From NCBI GenBank assembly GCA_029259635.1, contig JAJDEU010000001.1:62001-126000 (forward strand): a stretch of DNA of 64,000 bases. Reading direction: 5' to 3'. The position numbers were made by a program, and so were the translations under genes. The notes below the pieces were generated by a model. It was not told the DNA's origin. It saw only the letters and a list, made by a program, of their open reading frames with translations, and did no database searches. Shown piece by piece: positions 1-9,192 of the stretch. Origin of the DNA: Planctomycetota bacterium. GTDB lineage: Bacteria > Planctomycetota > UBA1135 > GCA-002686595. Positions within the stretch are counted from its first letter, which is position 1; each line of letters starts with the position of its first letter.

Positions 1-1
1 G

Positions 2-2095
2 CGCAAGCTCGATCGAGCGGTGCGCGCTTTCGTGGGGGCCGGACAGAAAGAGCGCCAGCGCGCTGTGCCCGCGGAAGACCTGAAACAACACGGCGCCGAG
101 CGGGTGCGCTGGACGGCACTCAAGGAGGCGGGCTATCGAACTCTCGCCGACCTCGCCGGCGTCTCCGCCCGTCGACTGGCCGCGGTCAAGGGGGTCGGTG
201 ACACGACGGCGGAGCGCATTGCGGCTGCGGCCCGCGATGCTCTCGCCGCGCTGCAGAGCGAACCACCGCGACTGCCGGACGCCGACCTCGAGGCGCCCTG
301 TGCACCAGAAGCCGCGGCGGGGGCGTTCTCGCTGATTCTGTTCGGCGACGCTCTCGGCGAGGACTATCCGCGTATTTGGAAGAACCTGGCCGAGCTCGAG
401 GTCGAGTGGCGAACGCTCTCGCCGGAGCTCTCTTTCCGACGCTGGCTACTCTCGATCTTCTCGAAGAAGCGAATCGAGAGCGCGACAGAACGCGGCGCCG
501 AGCTCGCGCTCGCTGTGGACACGGTAGTGCTCGCTCCCAGTTTTTCGGAGCTCGGCGCACGACTGAAAGGCGCGCGCAAGACTCGCGCGCCCAAGAAGAG
601 CGCACTGCCGAGAATGGCCGCCTCGCGGTACGCCGAGCTGTGCGCGGTTTTAGAGCAGGCCTTCGCGCGGCTGGGGCTCGCCGAACCCGAAGAGGGGCGC
701 GGAGTGCGCGGCGGCCTTCCGACCAAGATCGCCGAACGCGTCGAGCTCTTTCCCCTCGACGTTCGCGAGCTGCGACTGACTCTGCGCGGCTACCAAGCCT
801 TCGGCGCCAAGTATCTGCTCGAGCAACGGCGAACCATTCTCGGCGACGAGATGGGACTCGGAAAGACGATCGAGGCGCTGGCCGCCATGGCTCACCTCCA
901 TGGAGAAGAGAACGGCGCGCACTTCTTTGTCATTGCGCCGGCGGGCTTGCTCTGGAACTGGCAGCGCGAGATCGAAAAGTTCGTTCCCTTCGACGCCTTC
1001 GTGGTTCACGGCGACGAAGCCGAATCGTCGCTCGCCGCGTGGCGCGACTCCGGTGGGGCGGCGATCACGACCTACGCGACGCTTCGCAATCTCGAGGAGG
1101 AGGAGCTGATCCTGCCGGGCGAGGATCGAATCGAGCTCCTCGTTGCGGATGAGGCGCACTATCTAAAGAACCCCAAGGCGCTGCGGACGATCGCTGCACG
1201 GAAACTCATCGAGAGCGCTCGGCGCGTGGCGCTCATGTCGGGGACGCCGCTCGAGAATCACCCCGAGGAGTTCGTGAGCTTGATTCGAATGGTCCAGACG
1301 GACGTCGTGGCGAAGCTCGAGCGCGAAGGCGTCTCCGCCGAGTCGCGGGCCGATGCTCACTCCTTTCACCACCTCGTCGCGGGCGTCTACCTTCGCCGCA
1401 ACCAACGCGAAGTCTTGTCCGAGCTGCCCGAGCGCCTCGAAGTCGAAGAGTGGGTCGATCTCGACGGCGAAGGGGAGCGCCAGGCCTACGCCGCGCAGGT
1501 ACGCGACTCGGACTTCATGGGCATGCGCCGAGCGACCAGTGTGACCGGAACGGCCCTCGCTCCCTCGAAGCTCGAGCGCATGGAACAGCTCTTCCTCGAT
1601 CACCGCGAATCCGGACGTAAGGTGATCGTGTTCTCGTTCTTCTTGCAGGTCTTGGAGCTCGTGGCCGCGCGCTTCGATGCGATCGGAACCATCTCCGGAT
1701 CGGTCAGTCCGAAAGACCGCATGGCACTCGTCGATCGGTTCAACCGAGCGGAGGGCCACGCCGTGATCACGATTCAGATCGACGCGGGCGGCACGGGACT
1801 CAACCTGCAAGCCGCGTCCGCCGTCGTGTTGATGGAGCCACAGCTCAAGCCGACCACGGAAGCGCAGGCGATCGCTCGCGCTCATCGTATGGGGCAGACC
1901 GAGCGCGTCATCGTTCACCGCATGCTGGCGCGCGGCACGATCGACGAACGCCTGTCGCAAATGCTCGCCGATAAGACCGAGCTCTTCGACGCCTACGCGC
2001 GCGAGAGTGCGACGAATAGCGCGAGCCAAAAAGCGCGCGAGAGGAGTGTGCTCCAAGCGCTCGTCGACGAAGAGCGACGGGCGCTCTCGGTCTAG
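2..2095 (+). CDS. SNF2-family DEAD/DEAH-box helicase (5' end outside window)
   Basis: Superfamily 2 ATP-dependent DNA translocase of the SNF2/Rad54/HepA type, expected to remodel protein-DNA or polymerase complexes in the cytoplasm. The frame is open to the window edge, with no stop upstream of the GTG at 20, so the protein probably starts earlier. Numbered from that GTG, residues about 25-75 form helix-hairpin-helix-like DNA-binding segments (LADLAGVSARRL, VKGVGDTTAERI). The ATPase follows: motif I GDEMGLGKT near 275-283, motif II DEAH near 377, motif III SGTPLENHPEEF near 407, and a C-terminal helicase lobe with AGGTGLNLQ and the motif VI region AIARAHRMGQ near 620. A final Ala/Arg-rich tail ends at 2095. 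It has no obvious operon partner in the window; the next gene converges on it. Family assignment is firm; the specific role is unknown. Confidence 0.9.
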   Translation, partial: RKLDRAVRAFVGAGQKERQRAVPAEDLKQHGAERVRWTALKEAGYRTLADLAGVSARRLAAVKGVGDTTAERIAAAARDALAALQSEPPRLPDADLEAPCAPEAAAGAFSLILFGDALGEDYPRIWKNLAELEVEWRTLSPELSFRRWLLSIFSKKRIESATERGAELALAVDTVVLAPSFSELGARLKGARKTRAPKKSALPRMAASRYAELCAVLEQAFARLGLAEPEEGRGVRGGLPTKIAERVELFPLDVRELRLTLRGYQAFGAKYLLEQRRTILGDEMGLGKTIEALAAMAHLHGEENGAHFFVIAPAGLLWNWQREIEKFVPFDAFVVHGDEAESSLAAWRDSGGAAITTYATLRNLEEEELILPGEDRIELLVADEAHYLKNPKALRTIAARKLIESARRVALMSGTPLENHPEEFVSLIRMVQTDVVAKLEREGVSAESRADAHSFHHLVAGVYLRRNQREVLSELPERLEVEEWVDLDGEGERQAYAAQVRDSDFMGMRRATSVTGTALAPSKLERMEQLFLDHRESGRKVIVFSFFLQVLELVAARFDAIGTISGSVSPKDRMALVDRFNRAEGHAVITIQIDAGGTGLNLQAASAVVLMEPQLKPTTEAQAIARAHRMGQTERVIVHRMLARGTIDERLSQMLADKTELFDAYARESATNSASQKARERSVLQALVDEERRALSV

Positions 2096-2117
2096 CGCTG
2101 GGCACCGAAGCACTTCG

Positions 2118-2144
2118 GGGGCGGCGCCGGAAAGATGCCGCCCC
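2118..2144. terminator. GC-rich hairpin between convergent genes
   Basis: GGGGCGGC (2118-2125) and GCCGCCCC (2137-2144) form a perfect 8-bp stem with an 11-nt loop, sitting between the ends of the helicase and peptidase genes. There is no T-run on either strand, so it would be an atypical bidirectional terminator or only an mRNA 3' stabiliser. Confidence 0.45.
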
Positions 2145-2158
2145 GAGAGCCTCGCCGG

Positions 2159-3889
2159 CTATTCGGTCGTCGCGGGCTGCGCTTCCTCGGGCGCTTTCTC
2201 GACGGCCTTCTCCTTGCGCGACTTCCGAAGCGCTTTCATGCGCTGGGCTTCATCGGCGTCACCGGTGTAGTCGAGTGCGGTCTCGATCTGCTCTTCCTCG
2301 CGTTGAATCAGAACGTTGACCTGGCTATCCGCCTGCTGAAGAAAACGAACGATCTCGCGTTGGCTGGTGACCTTGCGTCCGTCGATCTTCAGGAGGACGT
2401 CGCCAGCTTTCCATCCGGCTTCCGCGGCCTTGCCCTCGCGAACGACGCGAGTGATCGAGGTTCCATCGAGAAAGACTCCGAGCTTGCGAGCGGACGGAGC
2501 GATCAAGCCCTCACGACTGAGCTTATTGTCGAGCATGGCCAAGTTGTAAGCCGTGACCGCGACGACGATCGCTGAGTGACGCAGGTGCTCGGGTCGAGCT
2601 TGATCCATCGTGTCGTACTGCGTGTGGTGAACCCAGTCGTAGTTCGCGTCGTCACGGGCTCCGCCTTGACGCCAAAAGAAACCGGGCACGCCCGCGGCCA
2701 CGAATGAGGAGTGGTCACTGGCACCGCTGCGTCGAAGACCGAGATTCTCGGCGATGCGGAAGGGAAAGTCCGAGTGGAGGCCTTTGAGCGGGGCAGTGGC
2801 AAAGCGCAAGTCCTCCGTCAGAGCGGGGGGACCGGCGAGGCCGGAGAGCACGTTGGTTCCGCCATCGTGCACGAGCACGGCACTGATGTTCTCCATCAGC
2901 TCCGGGTGGGCTTCGACGTAAGCACGCGAGCCGAGTAAGCCCTGTTCCTCGCCGCTCCAAAACATGAAACGAATCGTTCGGCGGGGCTGGGCTCCCGCTT
3001 TGACGAGGAGCCGTGCTGCTTCCATGGTCGTCGCCATGCCGGTGCCATTGTCCTGCGCGCCATCCGAGCCGTCCCAGGTGTCGTGGTGCCCACCGACGAT
3101 GACGTACTCATTCGGAAACTCGCTCCCGACGAGATCCGCGATAACGTTGAACTGCGGAACGGGGCCGGTCAAAAAGCGGTTGTCGATATCGAACTCGAGT
3201 TCGACGTGCTCTTCGTTGGAGAGGCGCATCACGAGCTCTTTGTGTTGATCCGAGCGCAGGCGAATTCGAACGTCTGTCGGCAAATTGTCCGGCTTGATGC
3301 GATGGCGACCGAAAGTGAGGATCGGCTCGCCGCCGTCAGCGATCTCGCCGGCGATCTCCACATCGGCGATCAGCTCGCGAGCGCGCTGGGAGAGCCCTGA
3401 ATCTGCGCGCTTCCGAGAGCGGCGAACGAACCACGCGCCGGCGAGCTCCTCGGTCATCTCCGTCAGGAGCTCGGGGTCTTCGGGCTCGAGCACCGCGAGA
3501 GCGCGCACTGGGCCCGGTGTCCCCGGCGTCCAAGACGGAGTTCCGAAGACCAGCTCCTTGCGGTGCGGCCGAACCATCGCGCCGGTCTGCTCGTGGCGGT
3601 CGAAGCCGACCGGAAACTCGCCCCAGCGCTCGAGGCGGGCCTCCAATCCGAAGGCCTGAAATTGGGCCACTGCCCAGCGCTCTGAGCGCTCGATATTGGT
3701 CGAGCCCGTCAGGCGATGCCCGATCTCCTCGGAGAGGTAGGTCAGGTGGTCCATGACGCGGTTCTCGGTTCGACCGAGGTGGATGACCTCCTCGACCACC
3801 GCATCGCGTTGAGCGGAGAGCGCGCCTGTAGCGAGCAAGAGACCGGCGAAGAGACCGGCAGAAAGACGGGTGAGCTTGGTGATGCGCAT
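2159..3889 (-). CDS. Exported M28-family metallopeptidase with C-terminal PDZ domain
   Basis: Predicted secreted, co-catalytic zinc aminopeptidase or glutamate-carboxypeptidase-like enzyme. I take the ATG at 3889 (576 aa) because it begins a clear signal peptide (residues 1-26, LSAGLFAGLLLATGALSA); the frame itself runs on to 4138. A PA-like region spans about 125-195. The M28 core follows: GGHHDTWDGSD at 266-276 with D280 in the QDNGTG motif, the general-base pair in WSGEEQG (E314/E315), HDGG at 341-344, SDHSSF near 391-396 and HHTQYDTMD near 421-429. A PDZ domain (about 465-530, GWKAGDVLLKIDG) is followed by a Lys/Glu-rich tail. Fusion of M28 to PDZ suggests substrate or partner tethering in the periplasm. 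It is transcribed alone, divergently from the deacetylase. The family is sure; the substrate is unknown. Confidence 0.88.
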   Translation of the reverse strand: MRITKLTRLSAGLFAGLLLATGALSAQRDAVVEEVIHLGRTENRVMDHLTYLSEEIGHRLTGSTNIERSERWAVAQFQAFGLEARLERWGEFPVGFDRHEQTGAMVRPHRKELVFGTPSWTPGTPGPVRALAVLEPEDPELLTEMTEELAGAWFVRRSRKRADSGLSQRARELIADVEIAGEIADGGEPILTFGRHRIKPDNLPTDVRIRLRSDQHKELVMRLSNEEHVELEFDIDNRFLTGPVPQFNVIADLVGSEFPNEYVIVGGHHDTWDGSDGAQDNGTGMATTMEAARLLVKAGAQPRRTIRFMFWSGEEQGLLGSRAYVEAHPELMENISAVLVHDGGTNVLSGLAGPPALTEDLRFATAPLKGLHSDFPFRIAENLGLRRSGASDHSSFVAAGVPGFFWRQGGARDDANYDWVHHTQYDTMDQARPEHLRHSAIVVAVTAYNLAMLDNKLSREGLIAPSARKLGVFLDGTSITRVVREGKAAEAGWKAGDVLLKIDGRKVTSQREIVRFLQQADSQVNVLIQREEEQIETALDYTGDADEAQRMKALRKSRKEKAVEKAPEEAQPATTE

Positions 3890-4235
3890 GGGGGGCTGAC
3901 GGGAGGCTGACGGGGCTGGGATTGTGGATCTGGTCGTGATGAGGGGGGGGCAATTGGCCGCGAACCTCAAAGGCCGCTCGCCAGGATAGCAAGAGGATGG
4001 AGGAATCCCCGGGGTGTCGCGGAGGGGAACAAGTGAGGAATTGACCGGAGATCGCTCGCGATTAATCGGGATCTCATTATTCTCCAGACGACAGGCGAAA
4101 AGCGTCGACGAGAAGTCGAGAGCTTCGTTCCCACCCATGATTGGCCCTCCGCTCGTCCTCGGTCATCCATGGGTTCGCCAAACTTCTACCGAATGGGCCC
4201 CGAGAGAGCCCGTGAGCTTCCACCGCTAGACCCCC
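3890..4235. other. Divergent intergenic region
   Basis: 346 bases between the divergently transcribed peptidase and deacetylase genes, so it should hold both promoters. It contains a run of eight G at about 3943-3950. I see no convincing operator, RNA gene or coding sequence. Short open frames here lack recognisable protein features. Confidence 0.5.
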
Positions 4236-5237
4236 ATGTCCCCGCGTCTCGTCGTCGTTATTGATACAGAAGAGGACTGGTTCGACGAGTGGGACCGTCC
4301 TGTCTCGGTCGAAAACGTTTCTGCGTTGCCCGGGGTTCAGGAGCGCTACTTCGACCCGCTCGGAATCCGGCCGACCTACATGGTGACGCACCCGGTGGCC
4401 ACCGACCCGGAGTGCGCGCCGATTTTTCGGAGCTTTGCGGAGCGCGATGTCTGCGAGGTGGGAACGCATGTTCACAACTGGACTTCGCCGCCCTTTACCG
4501 AACACGACCGCCGAGAGAAGACCTATCACTGCTCGATCGACCCCGCGCTCGAGAAAGCAAAGATCTCCGACCTGACGGACATCCTCGATCAAGCGGTCGG
4601 CATTCGTCCGACTTCATTCAAGGGCGGACGCTGGGGTGCCAGTGGTCAGACGATTCGCGGGCTTCACGAGTTGGGCTACAACGTCGACACGAGCGTGTGT
4701 CCGATCACCGACTTCCGTCCCTATCAGGACGGTCCCGACTTCACCGACGCACCCTTCGACTGCTACTTTCCGTCGCACTCGGGCATCCTGCAGGCCGATG
4801 CGAAAGCCAACCCCGACGATGCCGTTCTTGAGATCCCCGTCTCGGTCGGGTTTGCGAATCCGAACTTTGAGACCCAGCTGCGACTGTGGAAGCGAGTGAA
4901 CGAGAACGCGCTGCTCAAGAACCTGAAGGGGGTCGGCATCCTGAATACCTTGGGGGTTATGCGGCGAATCAAGCTCAGCCCCGAGCAGTCGAATCTAGAG
5001 GAGATGAAGCAGCTCGTGGATGCGCTACTCAAGCGCAACCACAGCGTCATCAACCTGACCTTCCACTCCTGCATCCTGGCGCTCGGCTGTTCGCCCTACT
5101 CTCAGACTCAGGCGAACCTCGACCGAGGACTCGAACGCATTGCCGGGATTCTCGACTACATCGTGAACGAGAAGGGCATCCCTTCGGTGACCTGTCGCGA
5201 GCTGCGCGCTTCGTTCGACAGGTCGCTGCCGATCTGA
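4236..5237 (+). CDS. Polysaccharide deacetylase-like (NodB-fold) protein
   Basis: Likely a carbohydrate esterase family 4-type or related metal-dependent deacetylase, 333 aa, without a visible signal peptide. NodB-like landmarks are present: an acidic motif near the N-terminus (VVVIDTEEDWFDEWD, residues 6-20), a metal-binding GTHVHNW near residue 85, FKGGRWGASG near 128 resembling the conserved Arg motif, and a late LTFHSC near 272 supplying a His. The second residue of the usual Asp-Asp pair is replaced by a TEED context, as in several surface-polysaccharide deacetylases. The ATG at 4236 has no Shine-Dalgarno. Its stop lies 4 bases from the convergent cusA stop. The family is fairly sure; substrate and cell location are unknown. 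Confidence 0.75.
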   Translation: MSPRLVVVIDTEEDWFDEWDRPVSVENVSALPGVQERYFDPLGIRPTYMVTHPVATDPECAPIFRSFAERDVCEVGTHVHNWTSPPFTEHDRREKTYHCSIDPALEKAKISDLTDILDQAVGIRPTSFKGGRWGASGQTIRGLHELGYNVDTSVCPITDFRPYQDGPDFTDAPFDCYFPSHSGILQADAKANPDDAVLEIPVSVGFANPNFETQLRLWKRVNENALLKNLKGVGILNTLGVMRRIKLSPEQSNLEEMKQLVDALLKRNHSVINLTFHSCILALGCSPYSQTQANLDRGLERIAGILDYIVNEKGIPSVTCRELRASFDRSLPI

Positions 5238-5241
5238 GCGC

Positions 5242-8200
5242 TTATTTCGAGGGACGCCACTTCCATTCCAGCTCGCGCGCCAGGCAAAAGAGCACCGGAA
5301 CGACGAGCATCGTCAGGAGCTCAAAAGCCATTCCGCCAACCGACGGAATCGCCATCGGAATCATGATGTCGGAGCCGCGGCCGGTCGACGTGAGGATGGG
5401 AAGCAGAGCGAGGATGGTCGTCGCGGTCGTCATCAAGCAGGGACGAATGCGGCGCTTGCCGGCAACGATCGTGCTCTCTCGAATCGCGTCGATACTGTTC
5501 GGCTTGTCGCGTTCAAAGCTCTGCTTCAGGTAGGTGCCCATCACAACGCCGTCGTCGGTGGCGATTCCAAACAGCGCGAGGAACCCGACCCAGACCGCAA
5601 CGCTGAGGTTGATTGGTCCGATCTGGAATGTGTCGCGCATCGAGCTCCCAAGCACCTCGAAGTCGAGGAAACCCGCGCGTCCGAAAAGCCAGAGCAGAAC
5701 GAAGCCGCCAGAGCAAGAGACCAAGACGCCCGACCAGACGATGAGCGTGGTGGCGACGGATTTGAATTGGAGATACAGGATCAAGAAGATGATCAGGAGT
5801 GAGAGTGGAACGAGGACGGACATCGTCTTCTGTGCGTGCAGCTGATTCTCATAGGTTCCGGTGAAGGCGTAGCGCACACCGGCGGGTAGTGAGAGCTCGC
5901 CGCTCTCGATACGCTCGGCTAAGTACTGCTCGCAGTTTTCAACGACGTCGACCTCCGCCCAGCCGGGCAGCCTGTCGAAAATGACGTAGCCGATTAAGAA
6001 AGTGTCTTCGCTCTTGATCGCTTGAGGGCCGCGCTCGAAGCGAATTTCTGCCAATTGACGCAGTGGAATTTGCGCGCCGGTTGGAGTGGGAATGAGAATC
6101 TGTTCGAGACCTTCGAAGTCGTCGCGCAGCTCGCGCTGGTAGCGAACACGAACGGCGTAACGCTCGCGGCCTTCGACGGTGCGCGTGAGCTCTTTGCCAC
6201 CGACCGCAACTTCAATCACTTCCTGAACAGCCCCGACCGTCAGACCGAATCGAGCGAGCTCATCGCGATCGAGCTCAATCTCCAAGTAGGGTTTGCCAAT
6301 CGTTCGATCGGCGAGGACGGCCTCGGCTTTGACACCCGGGACCTCCTTCAAGAGGCGCTCCAGGTCCAGCCCGACCGCTTCGATGGTCTCGAGGTTCGGG
6401 CCGAGGATCTTGATCCCCATCGGTGCGCGCATTCCGCTCTGCAGCATGACGAGGCGCGCCGCGATCGGCTGCAGCTTGGGAGCACTGGTACTTCCGGTAA
6501 TCGCCCCCCGGTCCGCGATTTCGCGCCAGATGTCATCCGTCGATTGAATCTCGTCGCGCCACTGACGGAACGGACGCCCATCCTCATCTGGGATTAGCAA
6601 CCCTTCTTCGTCACGCTCGAAGGTCGAGGTTTCCACGTTGAACGCGAAGGTTTCGTGATCCCCGTTCTCGTCGGTTCGGTACTCCGGAAGGTAGTTGACG
6701 ATCGTCTCGAACATCCCGATGGGAGCGGGATCGAGCGGCGAGTCGACGCGGCCGAGCTTTCCGATGACCGACTCGACCTCGGGGATCGAGTTGATCGCTC
6801 GGTCCTGGAGCTGCATGACATCCAGGGACTCGCCGATGGAGGCGTGGGCCATGGTGCTCGGCATCCACAGGAATGAGCCCTCGTCGAGGTCGGGCATGAA
6901 CTCCTTGCCGAGCCCTGGGAAGGCGTCCGCAAGGCGTTGCCAGAGGACGGTATTTCGAAGGCCCGCGGGGGCTTCTGCTCTGGACTCAGGCACGAACGAG
7001 AAGACGCGCTCAAACCCAAGCCAGACCGAGAGGCCCGTTACGAAGAGCAGAGCGGGTGCGCAGAGGAAGAGCAGCTTGTGATCGAGGCAGAACCGCAGGA
7101 CTCGTGGATAGACCACCTGAACGAGGCGGAACACGAGGAGGAGGCCAATGACTAAGCCCGCGGCAAAGATGAAGTTGGACAGCTGGCTCTTGTCCACGCC
7201 GAGGGGCGACCAGTGATCGGCGAGACGAACGAGCACGTAGCCGACTACCGCGATGTTTGCCGCAATCGGAATCCACTTGCGAACGAAGTTGGGCAGCTTG
7301 GGTGCGACGAGCGTCCAGAGCGCGAGAAGACCGAGCGCGGAGCCCGACAGGTACCAACCGAGAGCGAGGAGGAGCGCGGCGCCGAGGAGGAGTGTGGCGG
7401 CGAGGATGCGACGGAGCGGGTTGGGGGCATCGGGCCGCCGGCTCAGCGGTGACCGGAAGAGAATATGGGCGGCGGGGGGGATGAGAATCAGCGCAACCAC
7501 GACCGCTGAGATCAACGCAAAGGTCTTGGTGTAGGCCAGCGGTTGAAAGAGCTTGCCCTCCGCGCCGGTCATGGCGAAGACCGGCAAGAAACCGACGACG
7601 GTGGTGGCCACTGCCGTGACGACGGCGCCCCCGACTTCGGAAGCGGCACGGTGAATGACCTCGAGTCGATTATCTTCGGGCTTGGCTCTCGAGAGGTGGC
7701 TGAGAATGTTCTCGCACATCACCACGCCCATATCGACCATGGTTCCGATCGCAATCGCAATACCGGAGAGCGCGACGATGTTCGCATCGATTCCGAACAG
7801 CTTCATCAGAACGAAACACATGCCGATGGCGAGCGGAAGGATGCTACCGATCAGCAGCGAGCTCGACAGGTGCATGACCATCAGAATGACGACGATCAAG
7901 GTGACCATCAGTTCGTCGTACAGCGCGTCGGAGAGCGTTCCGAGCGTCTCCTGAATCAACCCCGTTCGATCGTAGAACGGGACTAAGGTGACGCGGCTCT
8001 CGGTCACCCAGCTCGGACGATCCGAGGGAGGCGACATTCGGTACCACTTGAGCCAGGCTTCCTGATTGAGGCTGGCGCCGTCGTAGGCTTCGAATCCCAG
8101 CGAGGAGGCGAAGGCGCGTACCTCTTCCCGAGACACGACGCGATCATCGACCAGAATCTTGACCGGTAGCCCGGGAGCCATTCGCGCGATCTCGAGCTTG

Positions 8201-9192
8201 ATGTTGTCGATCGCCTCCAGCGGGTTGTAGCCATAGCGAACCACGACAACTCCACCGACGGCTTCGACGCCATTCTTGTCGAGCGCGCCGCGCCGCAGCG
8301 CGGGTCCGAGCGAGACGTTCGCCACGTCTTTGACCCGGATGGGGACGTTGTCGTTTGCCTGAACAACCGTGCGCTCCAGGTCTTCCACCGAGCGCAAAAA
8401 CCCGAGCCCTCGAATGACGTACTCGACGCGATTGATCTCAACGGTTCGAGCGCCGACGTCCTCGTTCGACATGCGCACCGACCGGAAGACATCCTCCAGA
8501 CTGACGCCGTACGCTCGCATCGCGTCGGGGTCGACATCGACCTGATACTCGCGGACGAATCCCCCGATCGAGCTGACTTCACTGATTCCTTCGGCAGAGG
8601 CGAGCGCGTAGCGCGCGATCCAGTCCTGCGTACTGCGCAACTCATCGAGTCCCCAGCCACCCGTCGCGTTACCCTCGGGATCTCGACCCTCGAGGGTGTA
8701 CCAGAAGATTTGACCGAGCGGCGTAGCGTCCGGTCCGAGAGCCGGTTGAACGCTGCTCGGGAGCGTGCCCGAAGGCAAGCTCGAGAGGCGCTCTAAGACG
8801 CGGCTGCGCGACCAGTAAAACTCGACATCCTCCTCGAAGATCACGTAGATCGACGAGAAGCCGAACATCGAAAAGCTGCGTACCGTTCGCACGCCCGGTA
8901 CGCCGAGCAGGGAGACGGTCAGCGGATAGGTGATCTGGTCTTCGACGTCCTGCGGCGAACGCCCGGGCCACTTGGTGAAGACGATTTGCTGGTTTTCGCC
9001 GAGGTCCGGAATCGCGTCGACGGCAACCGGATCACGGGGGAAGTTCTTGAGGTCCCAGTCGAAGGGAGCGCTCCGAACCCCATACCCGATCACAAGAACG
9101 AGGAAGACGAAGATCACGAGCTTTTGCTCGAGACAGAATCGAATCAAGCGCGAGATCGGGCCGCTGGTAGGGGAATCACTCATCGCTGTCAT
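5242..9192 (-). CDS. cusA: CusA/CzcA-type heavy-metal efflux RND permease
   Basis: Inner-membrane proton-driven pump of the heavy-metal RND family, 1316 aa. The N-terminus shows TM1 (about 20-40) and the conserved start of the porter domain (VAVDAIPDLGENQ, then TYPLTVSLLGVPGV). The TM4 proton-relay region reads GIAIAIGTMVDMGVVMCEN, the hallmark of the CusA/CzcA group. The second half repeats the architecture (PGLGKEFMPDLDEGSF; SVAVWVGFLALFGIATDDGV). It is about 250-280 residues longer than E. coli CusA, mainly because of an extra hydrophobic block between TM6 and TM7 (about residues 590-710) and a charged insert near 870-910. ATG at 9192 or 9183 is possible; both overlap the cusB end, so translation is probably coupled. 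Last gene of the efflux operon. Metal specificity (Cu/Ag or Zn/Co/Cd) cannot be fixed from sequence alone. Confidence 0.93.
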   Translation of the reverse strand: MTAMSDSPTSGPISRLIRFCLEQKLVIFVFLVLVIGYGVRSAPFDWDLKNFPRDPVAVDAIPDLGENQQIVFTKWPGRSPQDVEDQITYPLTVSLLGVPGVRTVRSFSMFGFSSIYVIFEEDVEFYWSRSRVLERLSSLPSGTLPSSVQPALGPDATPLGQIFWYTLEGRDPEGNATGGWGLDELRSTQDWIARYALASAEGISEVSSIGGFVREYQVDVDPDAMRAYGVSLEDVFRSVRMSNEDVGARTVEINRVEYVIRGLGFLRSVEDLERTVVQANDNVPIRVKDVANVSLGPALRRGALDKNGVEAVGGVVVVRYGYNPLEAIDNIKLEIARMAPGLPVKILVDDRVVSREEVRAFASSLGFEAYDGASLNQEAWLKWYRMSPPSDRPSWVTESRVTLVPFYDRTGLIQETLGTLSDALYDELMVTLIVVILMVMHLSSSLLIGSILPLAIGMCFVLMKLFGIDANIVALSGIAIAIGTMVDMGVVMCENILSHLSRAKPEDNRLEVIHRAASEVGGAVVTAVATTVVGFLPVFAMTGAEGKLFQPLAYTKTFALISAVVVALILIPPAAHILFRSPLSRRPDAPNPLRRILAATLLLGAALLLALGWYLSGSALGLLALWTLVAPKLPNFVRKWIPIAANIAVVGYVLVRLADHWSPLGVDKSQLSNFIFAAGLVIGLLLVFRLVQVVYPRVLRFCLDHKLLFLCAPALLFVTGLSVWLGFERVFSFVPESRAEAPAGLRNTVLWQRLADAFPGLGKEFMPDLDEGSFLWMPSTMAHASIGESLDVMQLQDRAINSIPEVESVIGKLGRVDSPLDPAPIGMFETIVNYLPEYRTDENGDHETFAFNVETSTFERDEEGLLIPDEDGRPFRQWRDEIQSTDDIWREIADRGAITGSTSAPKLQPIAARLVMLQSGMRAPMGIKILGPNLETIEAVGLDLERLLKEVPGVKAEAVLADRTIGKPYLEIELDRDELARFGLTVGAVQEVIEVAVGGKELTRTVEGRERYAVRVRYQRELRDDFEGLEQILIPTPTGAQIPLRQLAEIRFERGPQAIKSEDTFLIGYVIFDRLPGWAEVDVVENCEQYLAERIESGELSLPAGVRYAFTGTYENQLHAQKTMSVLVPLSLLIIFLILYLQFKSVATTLIVWSGVLVSCSGGFVLLWLFGRAGFLDFEVLGSSMRDTFQIGPINLSVAVWVGFLALFGIATDDGVVMGTYLKQSFERDKPNSIDAIRESTIVAGKRRIRPCLMTTATTILALLPILTSTGRGSDIMIPMAIPSVGGMAFELLTMLVVPVLFCLARELEWKWRPSK

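Noticed and set aside
1163-2113. 316-codon minus-strand frame opposite the helicase
   Set aside because: Opposite a strongly supported SNF2 domain with all motifs; no features of its own.
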